Positions 7,943 through 15,362 of a DNA stretch of 64,000 nt are shown in pieces. The stretch comes from Hyphomicrobium facile (GTDB lineage: Bacteria > Pseudomonadota > Alphaproteobacteria > Rhizobiales > Hyphomicrobiaceae): the NCBI RefSeq assembly GCF_900116175.1, contig NZ_FPCH01000005.1:126501-190500 (forward strand), given 5' to 3'. The notes under the pieces were generated by a model. The model worked only from the letters and a program-made list of their open reading frames with translations, was not told where the DNA came from and did not search any database. Position numbers and translations under genes: made by a program. How positions within the stretch are numbered: the stretch's first letter is position 1; every line of letters begins with the position of its first letter.

Positions 7943-8745
7943 CGGTCAAACGTCTCCGCCCAAGGCATGGTTTTCGATGAGATCCGCCGCATGATCTGAT
8001 CGGATGCCAGTCCGAGAAGTCCGATGATGGCGATGTAGAGGAAAATCGTATCGGTCTTGAGGAAGCGCTGCGCCTCCATGATTCTGAACCCCAAACCCTG
8101 TTGCGCGGCGATCAGCTCGGCAACGATCACGTATGTCCAGGCCCAACCGAGGGTGATCCGCAAATTCTCCACGAGCCCGGGCAAGCTCGCCGGAACGACG
8201 ACGTTCGTCAGCACCTGACGGCGACTTGCACCGAGCGTGTATGCGACGTTAATGACGTCGATCGGCACCGTCCGCGCGACTGCGGCCACAAGCAGTACGA
8301 GCTGAAAGTAGGTGCCGATGAAGATCATCAGGATCTTGGCCGTTTCGCCGATGCCGACGTAGAGCATGATGAGCGGAATGAACGCCGCCGCCGGCATGTA
8401 GCGAACAAAGTCCGTGAACGGCTCGAAGATCGCGTCGGCGATATGGTAGGTGCCCATCAGAATTCCGATGGGTATGGCGACGATCGCCGCCAGCGTGAAG
8501 CCCGCAAAAACGCGGAACACGCTCCATCCGATGTCGCTCCATAACCGGCCATTCTCAGCCAGAACGACGGCCTGTTTGGCAACGTCCGCAGGGCTCGGCA
8601 AAAAAAGGCGATCGACGTAGCCGCTGCTTGAGGCAAGCCACCAGATCGCAGCAGGTATAACGAATGTCGCCGCGGCAACTGTCCAGTAGAGCGCCGCCGG
8701 AATGGGAGCGCGAATGCGGCCGATTTGGCTCAACCAAGTGGGCAT
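7939..8745 (-). CDS. ABC transporter permease, TauC/SsuC type
   Basis: The 268-residue protein is a BPD-type inner-membrane permease. It has about six hydrophobic segments starting with AALYWTVAAATFVIPAAIWW, and the EAA coupling loop is visible as TLGASRRQVLTNVVVPASLP (about 191-210), which docks the ATPase. The next signature VAELIAAQQGLGFRI is typical of the taurine/nitrate/sulfonate family. It lies between the binding-protein gene (78 bp upstream) and the ATPase (4-bp overlap). Confidence 0.92.
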   Translation of the reverse strand: MPTWLSQIGRIRAPIPAALYWTVAAATFVIPAAIWWLASSSGYVDRLFLPSPADVAKQAVVLAENGRLWSDIGWSVFRVFAGFTLAAIVAIPIGILMGTYHIADAIFEPFTDFVRYMPAAAFIPLIMLYVGIGETAKILMIFIGTYFQLVLLVAAVARTVPIDVINVAYTLGASRRQVLTNVVVPASLPGLVENLRITLGWAWTYVIVAELIAAQQGLGFRIMEAQRFLKTDTIFLYIAIIGLLGLASDQIMRRISSKTMPWAETFDR

Positions 8746-8823
8746 TTAAGCGGATGTTTCCTCGAACCGGAAAAAGGCGGCGAGTGATGCAACTTCGCTC
8801 GCCGCCAAAATGGAGTGTCTACG

Positions 8824-9798
8824 TTATTCCGTGACTGCACCGACAAACTGCGGCGCAACCAGCGAAGGAACGTCCGGTTTGCTATCGATCAACTTGCTCT
8901 TGAGGAGGAAGTCTGCCTGTTCATCAGCGGTCTTGAACAACGGGCCATCCGGAGCTGCGCCGAATTCGCGAACGTTATCGGCGAGCGAGTAGAGTTTGAT
9001 CCCCGCGAGGTTCTGCTCCATCTCTTCCGCGCTGATCTCGGCGCCCTTGGCCATGATCTCCACCGCTTCCTTGCGGTTGGTCTTGATGAAGGCGAGCGCC
9101 TTGTTCCAGGCGGCGATGACCTTTTGGACGTCGGCGGAGCGCTTTTCGATCGTTTCCGCGCGGAAGACCAGAAGATCGGGCACCAAGCCTGGTGTGTCTG
9201 CGGTCGAGAAGACGACGCGGCCTTTGCCGTCCTTCGAAGCCTGGCTGAGATAGGGCTCCCAGGTTACGGCGACGTCGACGGCACCGGCGAGAAATGCCGT
9301 GCCTGCGTCTTCCGCCGACATGTTGACCGAGCTTACATCGTCAAGCGTCAGGCCTTCCTTTTCCAAGGCCCGCATCAGGATCAGCTGGCTGACGCCGCCG
9401 AGTTCATAGGCGACGCGTTTGCCTTTGAAATCCTTGATGCCGTCGATGCCGGTTTTGGCGATAATGCCGTCGGCGCCCGACGACTCGTCTGTGATGAGCA
9501 CAATGCGTCCCGGAACGCCCTTCGATGCCGGTATGATGACGTCGGCAAGGATCATATGGGTGGCGTCGAGCTGCTTGCCGGCAAACGCGGACATATCGTC
9601 CGGATGCCGCTTGAACTTGACGATGTTGGCCTTGACGCCGACTTCGTCGAAGTAACCCTTCTCTTCAACAATCCACCACGGCATCCATCCAGGCCAGATA
9701 GTCACGCCGATCTGCAACGGAGCGTCGGCGGCTTTCGCTGCCGGTAAACCCATCATGGCTGTAGCCAAGGCCAGGGCTGTAAATACTTTCCTGATCAA
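8824..9798 (-). CDS. ABC transporter substrate-binding protein, NMT1/SsuA-like
   Basis: The 324-residue precursor has a signal peptide ending at PAAKAADAP (about residue 24) and then the periplasmic-binding fold typical of the SsuA/TauA/NMT1 class: IGVTIWPGWMPWWIVEEKGY (about 29-48), the hinge GIKDFKGKRVAYELGGVSQL (about 119-138) and VDVAVTWEPYLSQA (about 173-186). Three tryptophans in the first ligand loop (WPGWMPWW) suggest a cationic or aromatic-stacking pocket; this is inference. The same class is used for nitrate, sulfonates and, in some bacteria, guanidine. It is the third gene of the operon, 37 bp after the ureohydrolase-like gene. Confidence 0.9.
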   Translation of the reverse strand: MIRKVFTALALATAMMGLPAAKAADAPLQIGVTIWPGWMPWWIVEEKGYFDEVGVKANIVKFKRHPDDMSAFAGKQLDATHMILADVIIPASKGVPGRIVLITDESSGADGIIAKTGIDGIKDFKGKRVAYELGGVSQLILMRALEKEGLTLDDVSSVNMSAEDAGTAFLAGAVDVAVTWEPYLSQASKDGKGRVVFSTADTPGLVPDLLVFRAETIEKRSADVQKVIAAWNKALAFIKTNRKEAVEIMAKGAEISAEEMEQNLAGIKLYSLADNVREFGAAPDGPLFKTADEQADFLLKSKLIDSKPDVPSLVAPQFVGAVTE

Positions 9799-9835
9799 GT
9801 CGCATGTCCTCCAGTGCTATCGAGAAATGAGCCCG

Positions 9836-10789
9836 TCAACGAGCTTGCAGCCCGTTTGCCGCGTGCGAGGCACCCAGCAAATTGAAGATGATGTAGCAGG
9901 CGAGCCGGGCTGTGATGCCCGAAGGATCGTATGCGGGGCACAGCTCGACGATGTCGAAAATGGTGACGCCGTGCCGCCCGAGCATGCGCGCCGCTGTGAT
10001 GATTTCGCGTGACGTCAAGCCGCCGGGTTCAGGTCCGCTTGTTCCAGGCGCGTAGGCCGCGTCCACGCCATCGGTATCAAAGCTGACGTACAGCGCATCC
10101 GTGCCTGCGCCCGCGATGGCGATTGCTCTGTTCATGACCTCAACGATGCCGAGCTCGATGATATCGCGCATCGCGAAGACGGTGATGCCCTTGGATTTCA
10201 CGTACTCGAATTGCCGGCGCGTATTGAGCGAGCCGCGAATGCCGATCATCACCATGTTCTTGGGATCGAGGTTCGGCAGCTCTGCAAGGCGGCACGCTTC
10301 CGACCAGTTCGAGAAGCGTTCGCCGTCGACCTCTTCTTCGGCGTCCATATTCGCGTCGAAGACGATGTAGCCGATTTTTCCAGGCGTCGCTTCCGAGAGC
10401 GCCTGACCGATGGGGATCGGAATGGAATGATCGCCGCCGATGAAGATGCCGGTGGCGCCGGAGCGGATGATCTCGGACGCGCCATGCTTCATCGCCGCCC
10501 GGCATTTCTCAGGGCTCGCTGGCACCATCGGCGCGTTGCCGCAATCGACGAGCTTGAAGGTCTCCAGCAAGTCGACGTCGTCGTCGAAGAAGTAGGGACC
10601 ATATTGGCGAGAAGCGTCGCGGAGACCGCGCGGCCCATCGGCCGTTCCTGTGCGCCAAATGCCGCCCATGTCGTAAGGCATGCCGAGGAGAGCAGCCTTC
10701 GTGCCTCTCTCCTTCAGAAGCTTGGCGTCAGCTTCAACAAAAGGTGCACCGAGAAATGTAAAAGGAGGCGGACTGCTCGTAAGTTTCAT
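9836..10789 (-). CDS. Ureohydrolase-fold (arginase/agmatinase) enzyme with altered metal motif
   Basis: The 317-residue protein is full length for the arginase/agmatinase/formiminoglutamase family, whose members hydrolyse guanidino groups with a two-metal centre. First ligand motif GGDHSIPIPIG (about 118-128) is intact, and the third, SFDTDGVDAAYAPGTSGPEP (about 230-249), keeps both aspartates. The second motif, canonically DAHxD, reads DANMD (about residues 148-152): the bridging-site histidine is asparagine (AAT codon at 10356-10358, read on the minus strand). The protein is otherwise well conserved, so it is unlikely to be a pseudogene. It may use different metal chemistry, a different substrate, or act as a partner subunit. 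It follows the nitrilase by 15 bp and precedes an ABC importer. Confidence 0.85.
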   Translation of the reverse strand: MKLTSSPPPFTFLGAPFVEADAKLLKERGTKAALLGMPYDMGGIWRTGTADGPRGLRDASRQYGPYFFDDDVDLLETFKLVDCGNAPMVPASPEKCRAAMKHGASEIIRSGATGIFIGGDHSIPIPIGQALSEATPGKIGYIVFDANMDAEEEVDGERFSNWSEACRLAELPNLDPKNMVMIGIRGSLNTRRQFEYVKSKGITVFAMRDIIELGIVEVMNRAIAIAGAGTDALYVSFDTDGVDAAYAPGTSGPEPGGLTSREIITAARMLGRHGVTIFDIVELCPAYDPSGITARLACYIIFNLLGASHAANGLQAR

Positions 10790-10804
10790 GAAGCTAAAGA
10801 TCCA

Positions 10805-11656
10805 TCAAAGATCGTTGTCATACTGGTCTGGCCGGCGGTCGCGCACGACTTGATTGTGATCGTTCCAGCGCCGCTTTCGCCGCGCGTCGGAAACATTGAC
10901 TGTGGCCAAGACGATCTCTTGCCTGTCGGAAGATGCAGGTCCGCCAACCGGCCAGCCGGTGTAGCTGACGATCAGGCTTTGTCCGATGAAAGGCTGGCCG
11001 CGCTCGGTGCCAATGCGGTCGGCAGCGGCCACGTAGATCGAGTTGGTGTGTGCGGCGGCCATTGCGATGATGTTCGCCATGGCTTCGCGCTTCGGATCTT
11101 GACCGGGAATTGGCACCCAGTTCGTTGGAATGCAGACGATGTCTGCGCCGCGCAACGTGCAGGTTCTATACGCTTCCGGAAACCACTGATCGTAACAGAT
11201 CATCATGCCGATCCGGCCGAACGGTGTTGGGAAAACCGGAAACCCAAGATCGCCGGGTTCGAAGTAGAGGTTCTCATCGCCCCAAAGATGAACTTTGCGG
11301 AATGTGCCGATATAGCCGTCGGGGCCGATCATTACCGCGGAATTGAACAACCTCTCACCAGCGCGCTCGGCGATGCCCGCGACAATGTACAAGTCGCGCT
11401 TTTTCGCAGCCGCAGACCATGCCGCGACGGTTGGTCCATCCGGAATGCTTTCAGCTAATGCGAAAGCTTCGGCGCGTGAGTTGAAGACGTATCCGGTGTT
11501 GCAGAGTTCTGGAAGAACGACGAGACGAGCGCCCTTGTCGGCAGCTTCATCAATGAGGCGAATGATGCGCTCGACGTTGCCTGCCGTGTCGCCAAAAATT
11601 GGCTCCATCTGAATGCAAGCGATGCAGAGAGGTGTTTCGCCGGATCCCGCTGCCAT
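10805..11656 (-). CDS. Nitrilase-superfamily amidohydrolase (carbamoyl/amide hydrolase type)
   Basis: The 283-residue protein has the Glu-Lys-Cys triad: Glu in LVVLPELCNTGYVF (about residue 46), Lys in FRKVHLWGDENLYF (about 117) and Cys in IGMMICYDQWFPEAYR (about 151). The surrounding residues are closest in style to aliphatic amidase/N-carbamoyl hydrolases such as N-carbamoylputrescine amidase, but this cannot be fixed by eye. It is the first gene of the operon. The leader contains a hairpin overlapping the GGAG ribosome site, and two operator-like palindromes lie just upstream. Confidence 0.88.
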   Translation of the reverse strand: MAAGSGETPLCIACIQMEPIFGDTAGNVERIIRLIDEAADKGARLVVLPELCNTGYVFNSRAEAFALAESIPDGPTVAAWSAAAKKRDLYIVAGIAERAGERLFNSAVMIGPDGYIGTFRKVHLWGDENLYFEPGDLGFPVFPTPFGRIGMMICYDQWFPEAYRTCTLRGADIVCIPTNWVPIPGQDPKREAMANIIAMAAAHTNSIYVAAADRIGTERGQPFIGQSLIVSYTGWPVGGPASSDRQEIVLATVNVSDARRKRRWNDHNQVVRDRRPDQYDNDL

Positions 11657-11665
11657 GCTTCATCT

Positions 11666-11684
11666 CCACGTCTTTCGTACGTGG
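11666..11684 (-). promoter_or_regulatory. Leader hairpin overlapping the nitrilase ribosome site
   Basis: CCACGT (11666-11671) and ACGTGG (11679-11684) form a six-pair stem, extendable by a T-A pair, around a seven-base loop. In the transcript the 3' arm includes the GG of the GGAG ribosome site about eight bases before the nitrilase ATG. It could limit translation until melted. Only structure by eye supports this. Confidence 0.4.
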
Positions 11685-11691
11685 AAATTAG

Positions 11692-11708
11692 GTTGAGCAT
11701 AGTTCAAC
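11692..11708. promoter_or_regulatory. Operator-like palindrome 1 (GTTGAG-N5-TTCAAC)
   Basis: Interrupted palindrome GTTGAGCATAGTTCAAC with six-base half sites and a five-base spacer. An identical half-site pair occurs 35 bp away at 11727-11743. The position between the XRE-cupin regulator and the first gene of the catabolic operon makes it the likely binding site of that regulator. Confidence 0.6.
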
Positions 11709-11726
11709 TGGGCGTGCAACTCTGAA

Positions 11727-11743
11727 GTTGAGTTCAATTCAAC
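11727..11743. promoter_or_regulatory. Operator-like palindrome 2 (GTTGAG-N5-TTCAAC)
   Basis: GTTGAGTTCAATTCAAC has the same half sites and spacing as the site at 11692-11708. The centre-to-centre distance is 35 bp, a little over three helical turns, which would allow side-by-side cooperative binding. The spacer differs completely, which argues that the half sites rather than the whole stretch are conserved. Confidence 0.6.
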
Positions 11744-11786
11744 TCGTCGCAGCCGCGCGAATTCTAAACTGCGCGGTGCTCGAATG

Positions 11787-12377
11787 TCAGAATGTCGGCG
11801 GCGTGTTGATCCAGATGACCTTCGCGATCTTGCGTCCTGGGTTGCGGTAGGCGTGATCGAGCCCCGATGAGAAAACGAAGCTGTCTCCCTCGGTTAGTCG
11901 AAAGGTTTCTTTGCCAATGGTGAGATCGAGGCGGCCTGCCAGCACGTAGCCGATTTCTTCGCCTTCGTGGGTGATCGAGCCGACGCTGCCATGGCCCGGC
12001 GGGATGATGTGGATATTTCCCTGAAGCTGATGGCCGGCGCCGTGCGGCACCAAACGCTCCAGGACGACCCCTACGGAAGCCCCGTTGGCTGCCGTATTTA
12101 TGAGCGGCCTGCCATTGGCTTTCGACACATGCACCGTACTTGCCGGAACGTGATCGCAGAGTGCGCCAATATTGATGCCGAGAACTTGGACAATACGGTG
12201 CAAGGTCGCGAGAGAGGGCGATGCAGCACCGTGCTCGAATTTCGAGAGGAGGCTCTTTGAGCATCCAACTTGATCTGCCACCTCCCGCAAGAGCAGACCT
12301 TTCGACTTTCGCGCCGACTTCAACCGCTGGCCAAGCTCAATCGGTTGGTTATTCGAACGTTGGCCCCTAGCCGCCAT
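11787..12377 (-). CDS. XRE-family regulator with C-terminal cupin domain
   Basis: The 196-residue protein has an XRE helix-turn-helix (about residues 12-67, LREVADQVGCSKSLLSKFEH as the recognition region) followed by a cupin_2 domain (about 110-195; HEGEEIGYVLAGRLDLTIG and DSFVFSSGLDHAYRN). Regulators of this layout, such as PuuR of putrescine catabolism, usually repress a neighbouring catabolic operon and bind the effector in the cupin barrel. It is co-directional with the nitrilase operon and 130 bp upstream of it; the gap contains two identical operator-like palindromes. Inference: a local, substrate-responsive regulator. Confidence 0.9.
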   Translation of the reverse strand: MAARGQRSNNQPIELGQRLKSARKSKGLLLREVADQVGCSKSLLSKFEHGAASPSLATLHRIVQVLGINIGALCDHVPASTVHVSKANGRPLINTAANGASVGVVLERLVPHGAGHQLQGNIHIIPPGHGSVGSITHEGEEIGYVLAGRLDLTIGKETFRLTEGDSFVFSSGLDHAYRNPGRKIAKVIWINTPPTF

Positions 12378-12843
12378 GCTGTGAACTCACCTTGAGCGCG
12401 AGGTTTTTGAAAATTGATGCCTTCATTTGGCGGCCTTGTCTAACCGACGAGCAACCTAAGAGTAAATAACAGGCCTGCGAACAGCGATTTGCAGTGCGAC
12501 TGAGATGCGCATGAGCACGACGGCGAAGCGCGCTGCGGGGGTTCGCGGCCTGGTCGCTGCGGCCGTCATGACAGCCACGCTCTCCCGATCAGCACCGTCC
12601 AGTGATACTTCGGGGCTCTTCCTCGAAGATAAACTGCGGTCTACTACACCCAAGCTCAAATCCTTGCATCCGTTAGTCCTTTCGAGACAAGCTTCGCCGT
12701 CCGAGAAAAATTTCGTTGATCGTCTGACCGAAAGCCTCGTTGATCGACATTCTTTTCGCGTCGCCGAGAGGGGAAAATCAAGAAGCACCGCACGCCCATG
12801 CGATGAGACGGGCGGTGCACATGGATCGTGCTAAACTTCCGCC
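12378..12843. other. Gene-poor stretch between regulator and dinB relic
   Basis: This stretch has overlapping open frames on both strands of about 110 codons, but none shows a recognisable domain, a convincing ribosome site or neighbour logic. It probably contains the promoter of the XRE-cupin gene and decayed sequence. Confidence 0.4.
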
Positions 12844-13460
12844 ATGAGTGAAGTCGCTGTTCGCAAAATCATTCACGTCGACATGGACGCCTTCTATGCC
12901 TCGGTTGAGCAACGGGATAATCCCGAGCTGCGCGGCAAGCCGGTTGCCGTCGGTTATGGCGCCAAGCGCGGCGTCGTCGCGGCCGCGAGTTATGAAGCAC
13001 GCGTGTTCGGCGTGCGCTCGACGACGGCGCTCCGGCAATGCCCGATCTCATCTTCGTGCCTCCGCGCTTCGAGGTCTATCGCGCCGTCTCGCGCCAAAAC
13101 AGGGAAATATTCGCCGCGTACACACCACTCATCGAACCGCTTTCGCTCGACGGGGCCTATCTCGACGTCACCGTCATCGAGATGGCCGATGAAGTCTGGG
13201 CCTGGTGCGAGAAAAATCAAAACTTCGGCGCGACCGTCACCGTGAAAATAAAATACGCGGATTTCAGAATTGTCACCCGCAGCCGCACCGAATCGCGAGT
13301 TGTCGCAACGCGCGACCGGCTTCACGAGATCAGCTTATCGCTTGTGCGATCCTTCTATCCGTTCACGACCGGCATTCGTCTCGTTGGCGTCGCCGTCTCC
13401 AAATTTGCATCCGACACCGACGGCCGGCTTGATCTCGCTTTAGATACAGAGCGCAGCTAG
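12844..13460 (+). pseudogene. dinB: Broken DNA polymerase IV (dinB) gene
   Basis: The first part reads [20 protein letters not shown] and [15 protein letters not shown], the palm start of Y-family polymerase IV. Near 13040 the frame shifts: the expected [14 protein letters not shown] continues in another frame, consistent with loss of one G. Further on, the catalytic SLDE motif reads SLDGAYLDV, losing the active-site Glu. The sequence then jumps from this motif straight to the little-finger strand [20 protein letters not shown], so roughly 120 residues of palm, fingers and thumb are missing. Four residues are also missing after FGVRS. Total about 205 codons against about 350-360 in intact DinB. 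Several independent lesions make this an old pseudogene. Confidence 0.88.
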
Positions 13461-13554
13461 AAGCGCGGGATTGTCGGGGCACAACCGACGCCCGTATCTT
13501 CTGCTTTGGCCCTTGATGGAAAAAGCCCCGGCGGGTCGAGGTGAGCAAAACGAA

Positions 13555-13596
13555 TAGTGGGAGGCGTCAGGCCATTAGCCCTGACGCCTCCCACTA
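13555..13596 (-). terminator. Long perfect hairpin downstream of the secreted hydrolase gene
   Basis: TAGTGGGAGGCGTCAGG (13555-13571) pairs perfectly over 17 bases with 13580-13596 around an eight-base loop. Read on the minus strand it lies about 30 bp after the hydrolase stop and is followed by the T-rich TTCGTTTTG, so a rho-independent terminator is likely. It could also stop readthrough from the dinB side. Confidence 0.65.
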
Positions 13597-13627
13597 ATCC
13601 AACTCACTAAGTCCTTTGAGCTGCAGA

Positions 13628-14728
13628 TCACTTGATGTTGGAGGTCAGCCAAGTGAGCAGCTTGTTGGCGATCAGGTCGCTGTTTTTGTCCATCATCATC
13701 ATGTGAGTATTTCCCTTCATGCCGCTGTCGGGCAGGAGCCAGAACTTGGCGTTTCCGCCTGCCGCGTTGATCGAAGAAACGGCGGTTTGGCACTGCACGT
13801 TTCGGTCCGATGGACGGTTGTCGCCGATAATTGCCATGTAGGGCGAGCGAACGAAGGCAGAGGCGATTTCGGTTGGTGTTGCAGCGCATGAACCTTCGAG
13901 GAGGACCAGACCCTTCACAAGATTAGGTCTCTGAACCGTTGACGCCGCGCCGTAAGTGCTTCCCTGCGAGTGGGCAATGATGATGGCCGGTCCGATCTTG
14001 TCCAACAGCGCGACCATAGCGTCAGTACTGTTGTTTCCCCCGCCGGCCAGTGTGACCTCGGTATTCGGGACCAGCTGCGCTGCGTAATGCTCGAACTGCG
14101 CGGTAGGGAACTGCGTCCCAGGGTAAGCAACTCCGTACTCAGGTCCGATCCGGAAACCGACCCACGCACCTTCGAGCGTCGTTTTCACTATGCTGGGTAG
14201 GATCGCAGGATTGGAGTCGACTTTAGCCTGATTAATCACGTTAGGATCGAAGCCGGATCGTGCGCGTCCGGAATGATCGACAATGTACACGGGAAAACCT
14301 TGCCGGAGGAAATACGTCGCCCAGCCCTCGCGACCATCCGGAGTTGTCTCAAAGGTAGCCCCGGTATGTCCCGAACCGTGGATCATGATCACGGGCGGCA
14401 CGTTGGTCTTTACCGTCTTCTTGCCGTTCTTCGTCGTGTATTGCCGCACCTTATCCGGGATCATGTACCGGACGTACATCTGATTGACGATCGTCTTGCC
14501 GGGTGCCGGAGAACCAGCCGTCGGGAATTGCGTGTTTTCGACTTTCCCGTTGATGAAAAAGCTACCTTCGTCCGACAGCACCAACGGCGGATTTTTGTGT
14601 GACTTTCCCTTGTCTGAATGTGCTTCGGCAGGAGGCGCCGACATCTGGGTTAAGGCGGTCACGCTGCAGGCAAGCAACATTGACCTCCCAAGCCCGCTTG
14701 AGAGACGTTTCCAAATCTTTTTTTTCAT
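13628..14728 (-). CDS. Secreted alpha/beta-hydrolase (esterase-like)
   Basis: The product is about 366 residues with a positively charged start and hydrophobic signal region (about 12-35, ending near AEAHSDKG). The alpha/beta-hydrolase core shows the oxyanion strand PPVIMIHGSGHTGATFE, the nucleophile elbow IIAHSQGSTYGA (Ser about residue 240), an acid in FWLLPDSGMKGN, and a candidate catalytic His in GNTHMMMMDKN. Substrate unknown; periplasmic or extracellular. I chose the second ATG (14728) because GAGG lies nine bases before it; a start five codons earlier is equally open. It is convergent with the dinB relic, with a strong hairpin between. Confidence 0.8.
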   Translation of the reverse strand: MKKKIWKRLSSGLGRSMLLACSVTALTQMSAPPAEAHSDKGKSHKNPPLVLSDEGSFFINGKVENTQFPTAGSPAPGKTIVNQMYVRYMIPDKVRQYTTKNGKKTVKTNVPPVIMIHGSGHTGATFETTPDGREGWATYFLRQGFPVYIVDHSGRARSGFDPNVINQAKVDSNPAILPSIVKTTLEGAWVGFRIGPEYGVAYPGTQFPTAQFEHYAAQLVPNTEVTLAGGGNNSTDAMVALLDKIGPAIIIAHSQGSTYGAASTVQRPNLVKGLVLLEGSCAATPTEIASAFVRSPYMAIIGDNRPSDRNVQCQTAVSSINAAGGNAKFWLLPDSGMKGNTHMMMMDKNSDLIANKLLTWLTSNIK

Positions 14729-15362
14729 TGTGGCGAACCTCATTCAAGTTCCCGGTTTCTGACCCGGCGAGCTTATGGGTGAGGCACCTTGATAGTAATT
14801 GTTAACAGCCGGCACAGAGTGCACTTGATTGCCCCCTGAGAGAACCAAGCAATCGGGCTCTTCGGCGGATTTACGAAGACGAGGATGTGAGACCGGGAAG
14901 GAGAGCAGCGGACGTTCTATTTCCATTTATGCGACGTTTGCTGGGCATAATGGCGCTTGCGCCGGGAAGAATGGCAATGCGACGTCCATCTCCCCTCAAT
15001 CGGGATCAACACATGTTGTTTTGGGAGCGCAATAGCGATCAGTCAGCGCAGGTAATGATTGATTAGGCGCGCAAAAACGTTGCGCAACGGTGGGCCTTCA
15101 TAAAGATACCGATGTCATCGATGGCGTGGGGCTCTACGAAGGGTGGCGCGCGTTCACTTCTTTAAGGAGCGGACTCTCGTGCGGGCATCAAATCCCCGGT
15201 CGGGGGCGCTGTCCGAGCCTGACATTCTTGGTGGAAAACGTCGAGTCGAAGCACGTTTGCACTAGTGATCTCCAGCAACGAACCCTACCGTTCGAACCCT
15301 CTCGAAAATCGTAGCGGCCGCGTCGGGGCTGTCGTTTAACACCCTTAGCTCCACGGCCCTGC
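14729..15362. other. 634-bp stretch without a recognised gene
   Basis: Short frames on both strands (at most about 90 codons) lack domains and ribosome sites. The stretch separates a minus-strand hydrolase from a plus-strand glycan cassette, so it should hold divergent promoters; none was assigned with confidence. Such long empty stretches fit a decayed island. Confidence 0.4.

Noticed and set aside
11657-11743. A guanidine-sensing riboswitch (mini-ykkC type) before the nitrilase/ureohydrolase operon
   Set aside because: The single leader hairpin has a seven-base loop, and no second hairpin with the required ACGR loop is present; nothing matches the conserved core of the larger guanidine riboswitches.
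12456-12834. Two opposing frames of about 110 codons upstream of the dinB relic
   Set aside because: They overlap each other on opposite strands, lack ribosome sites and show no domain.
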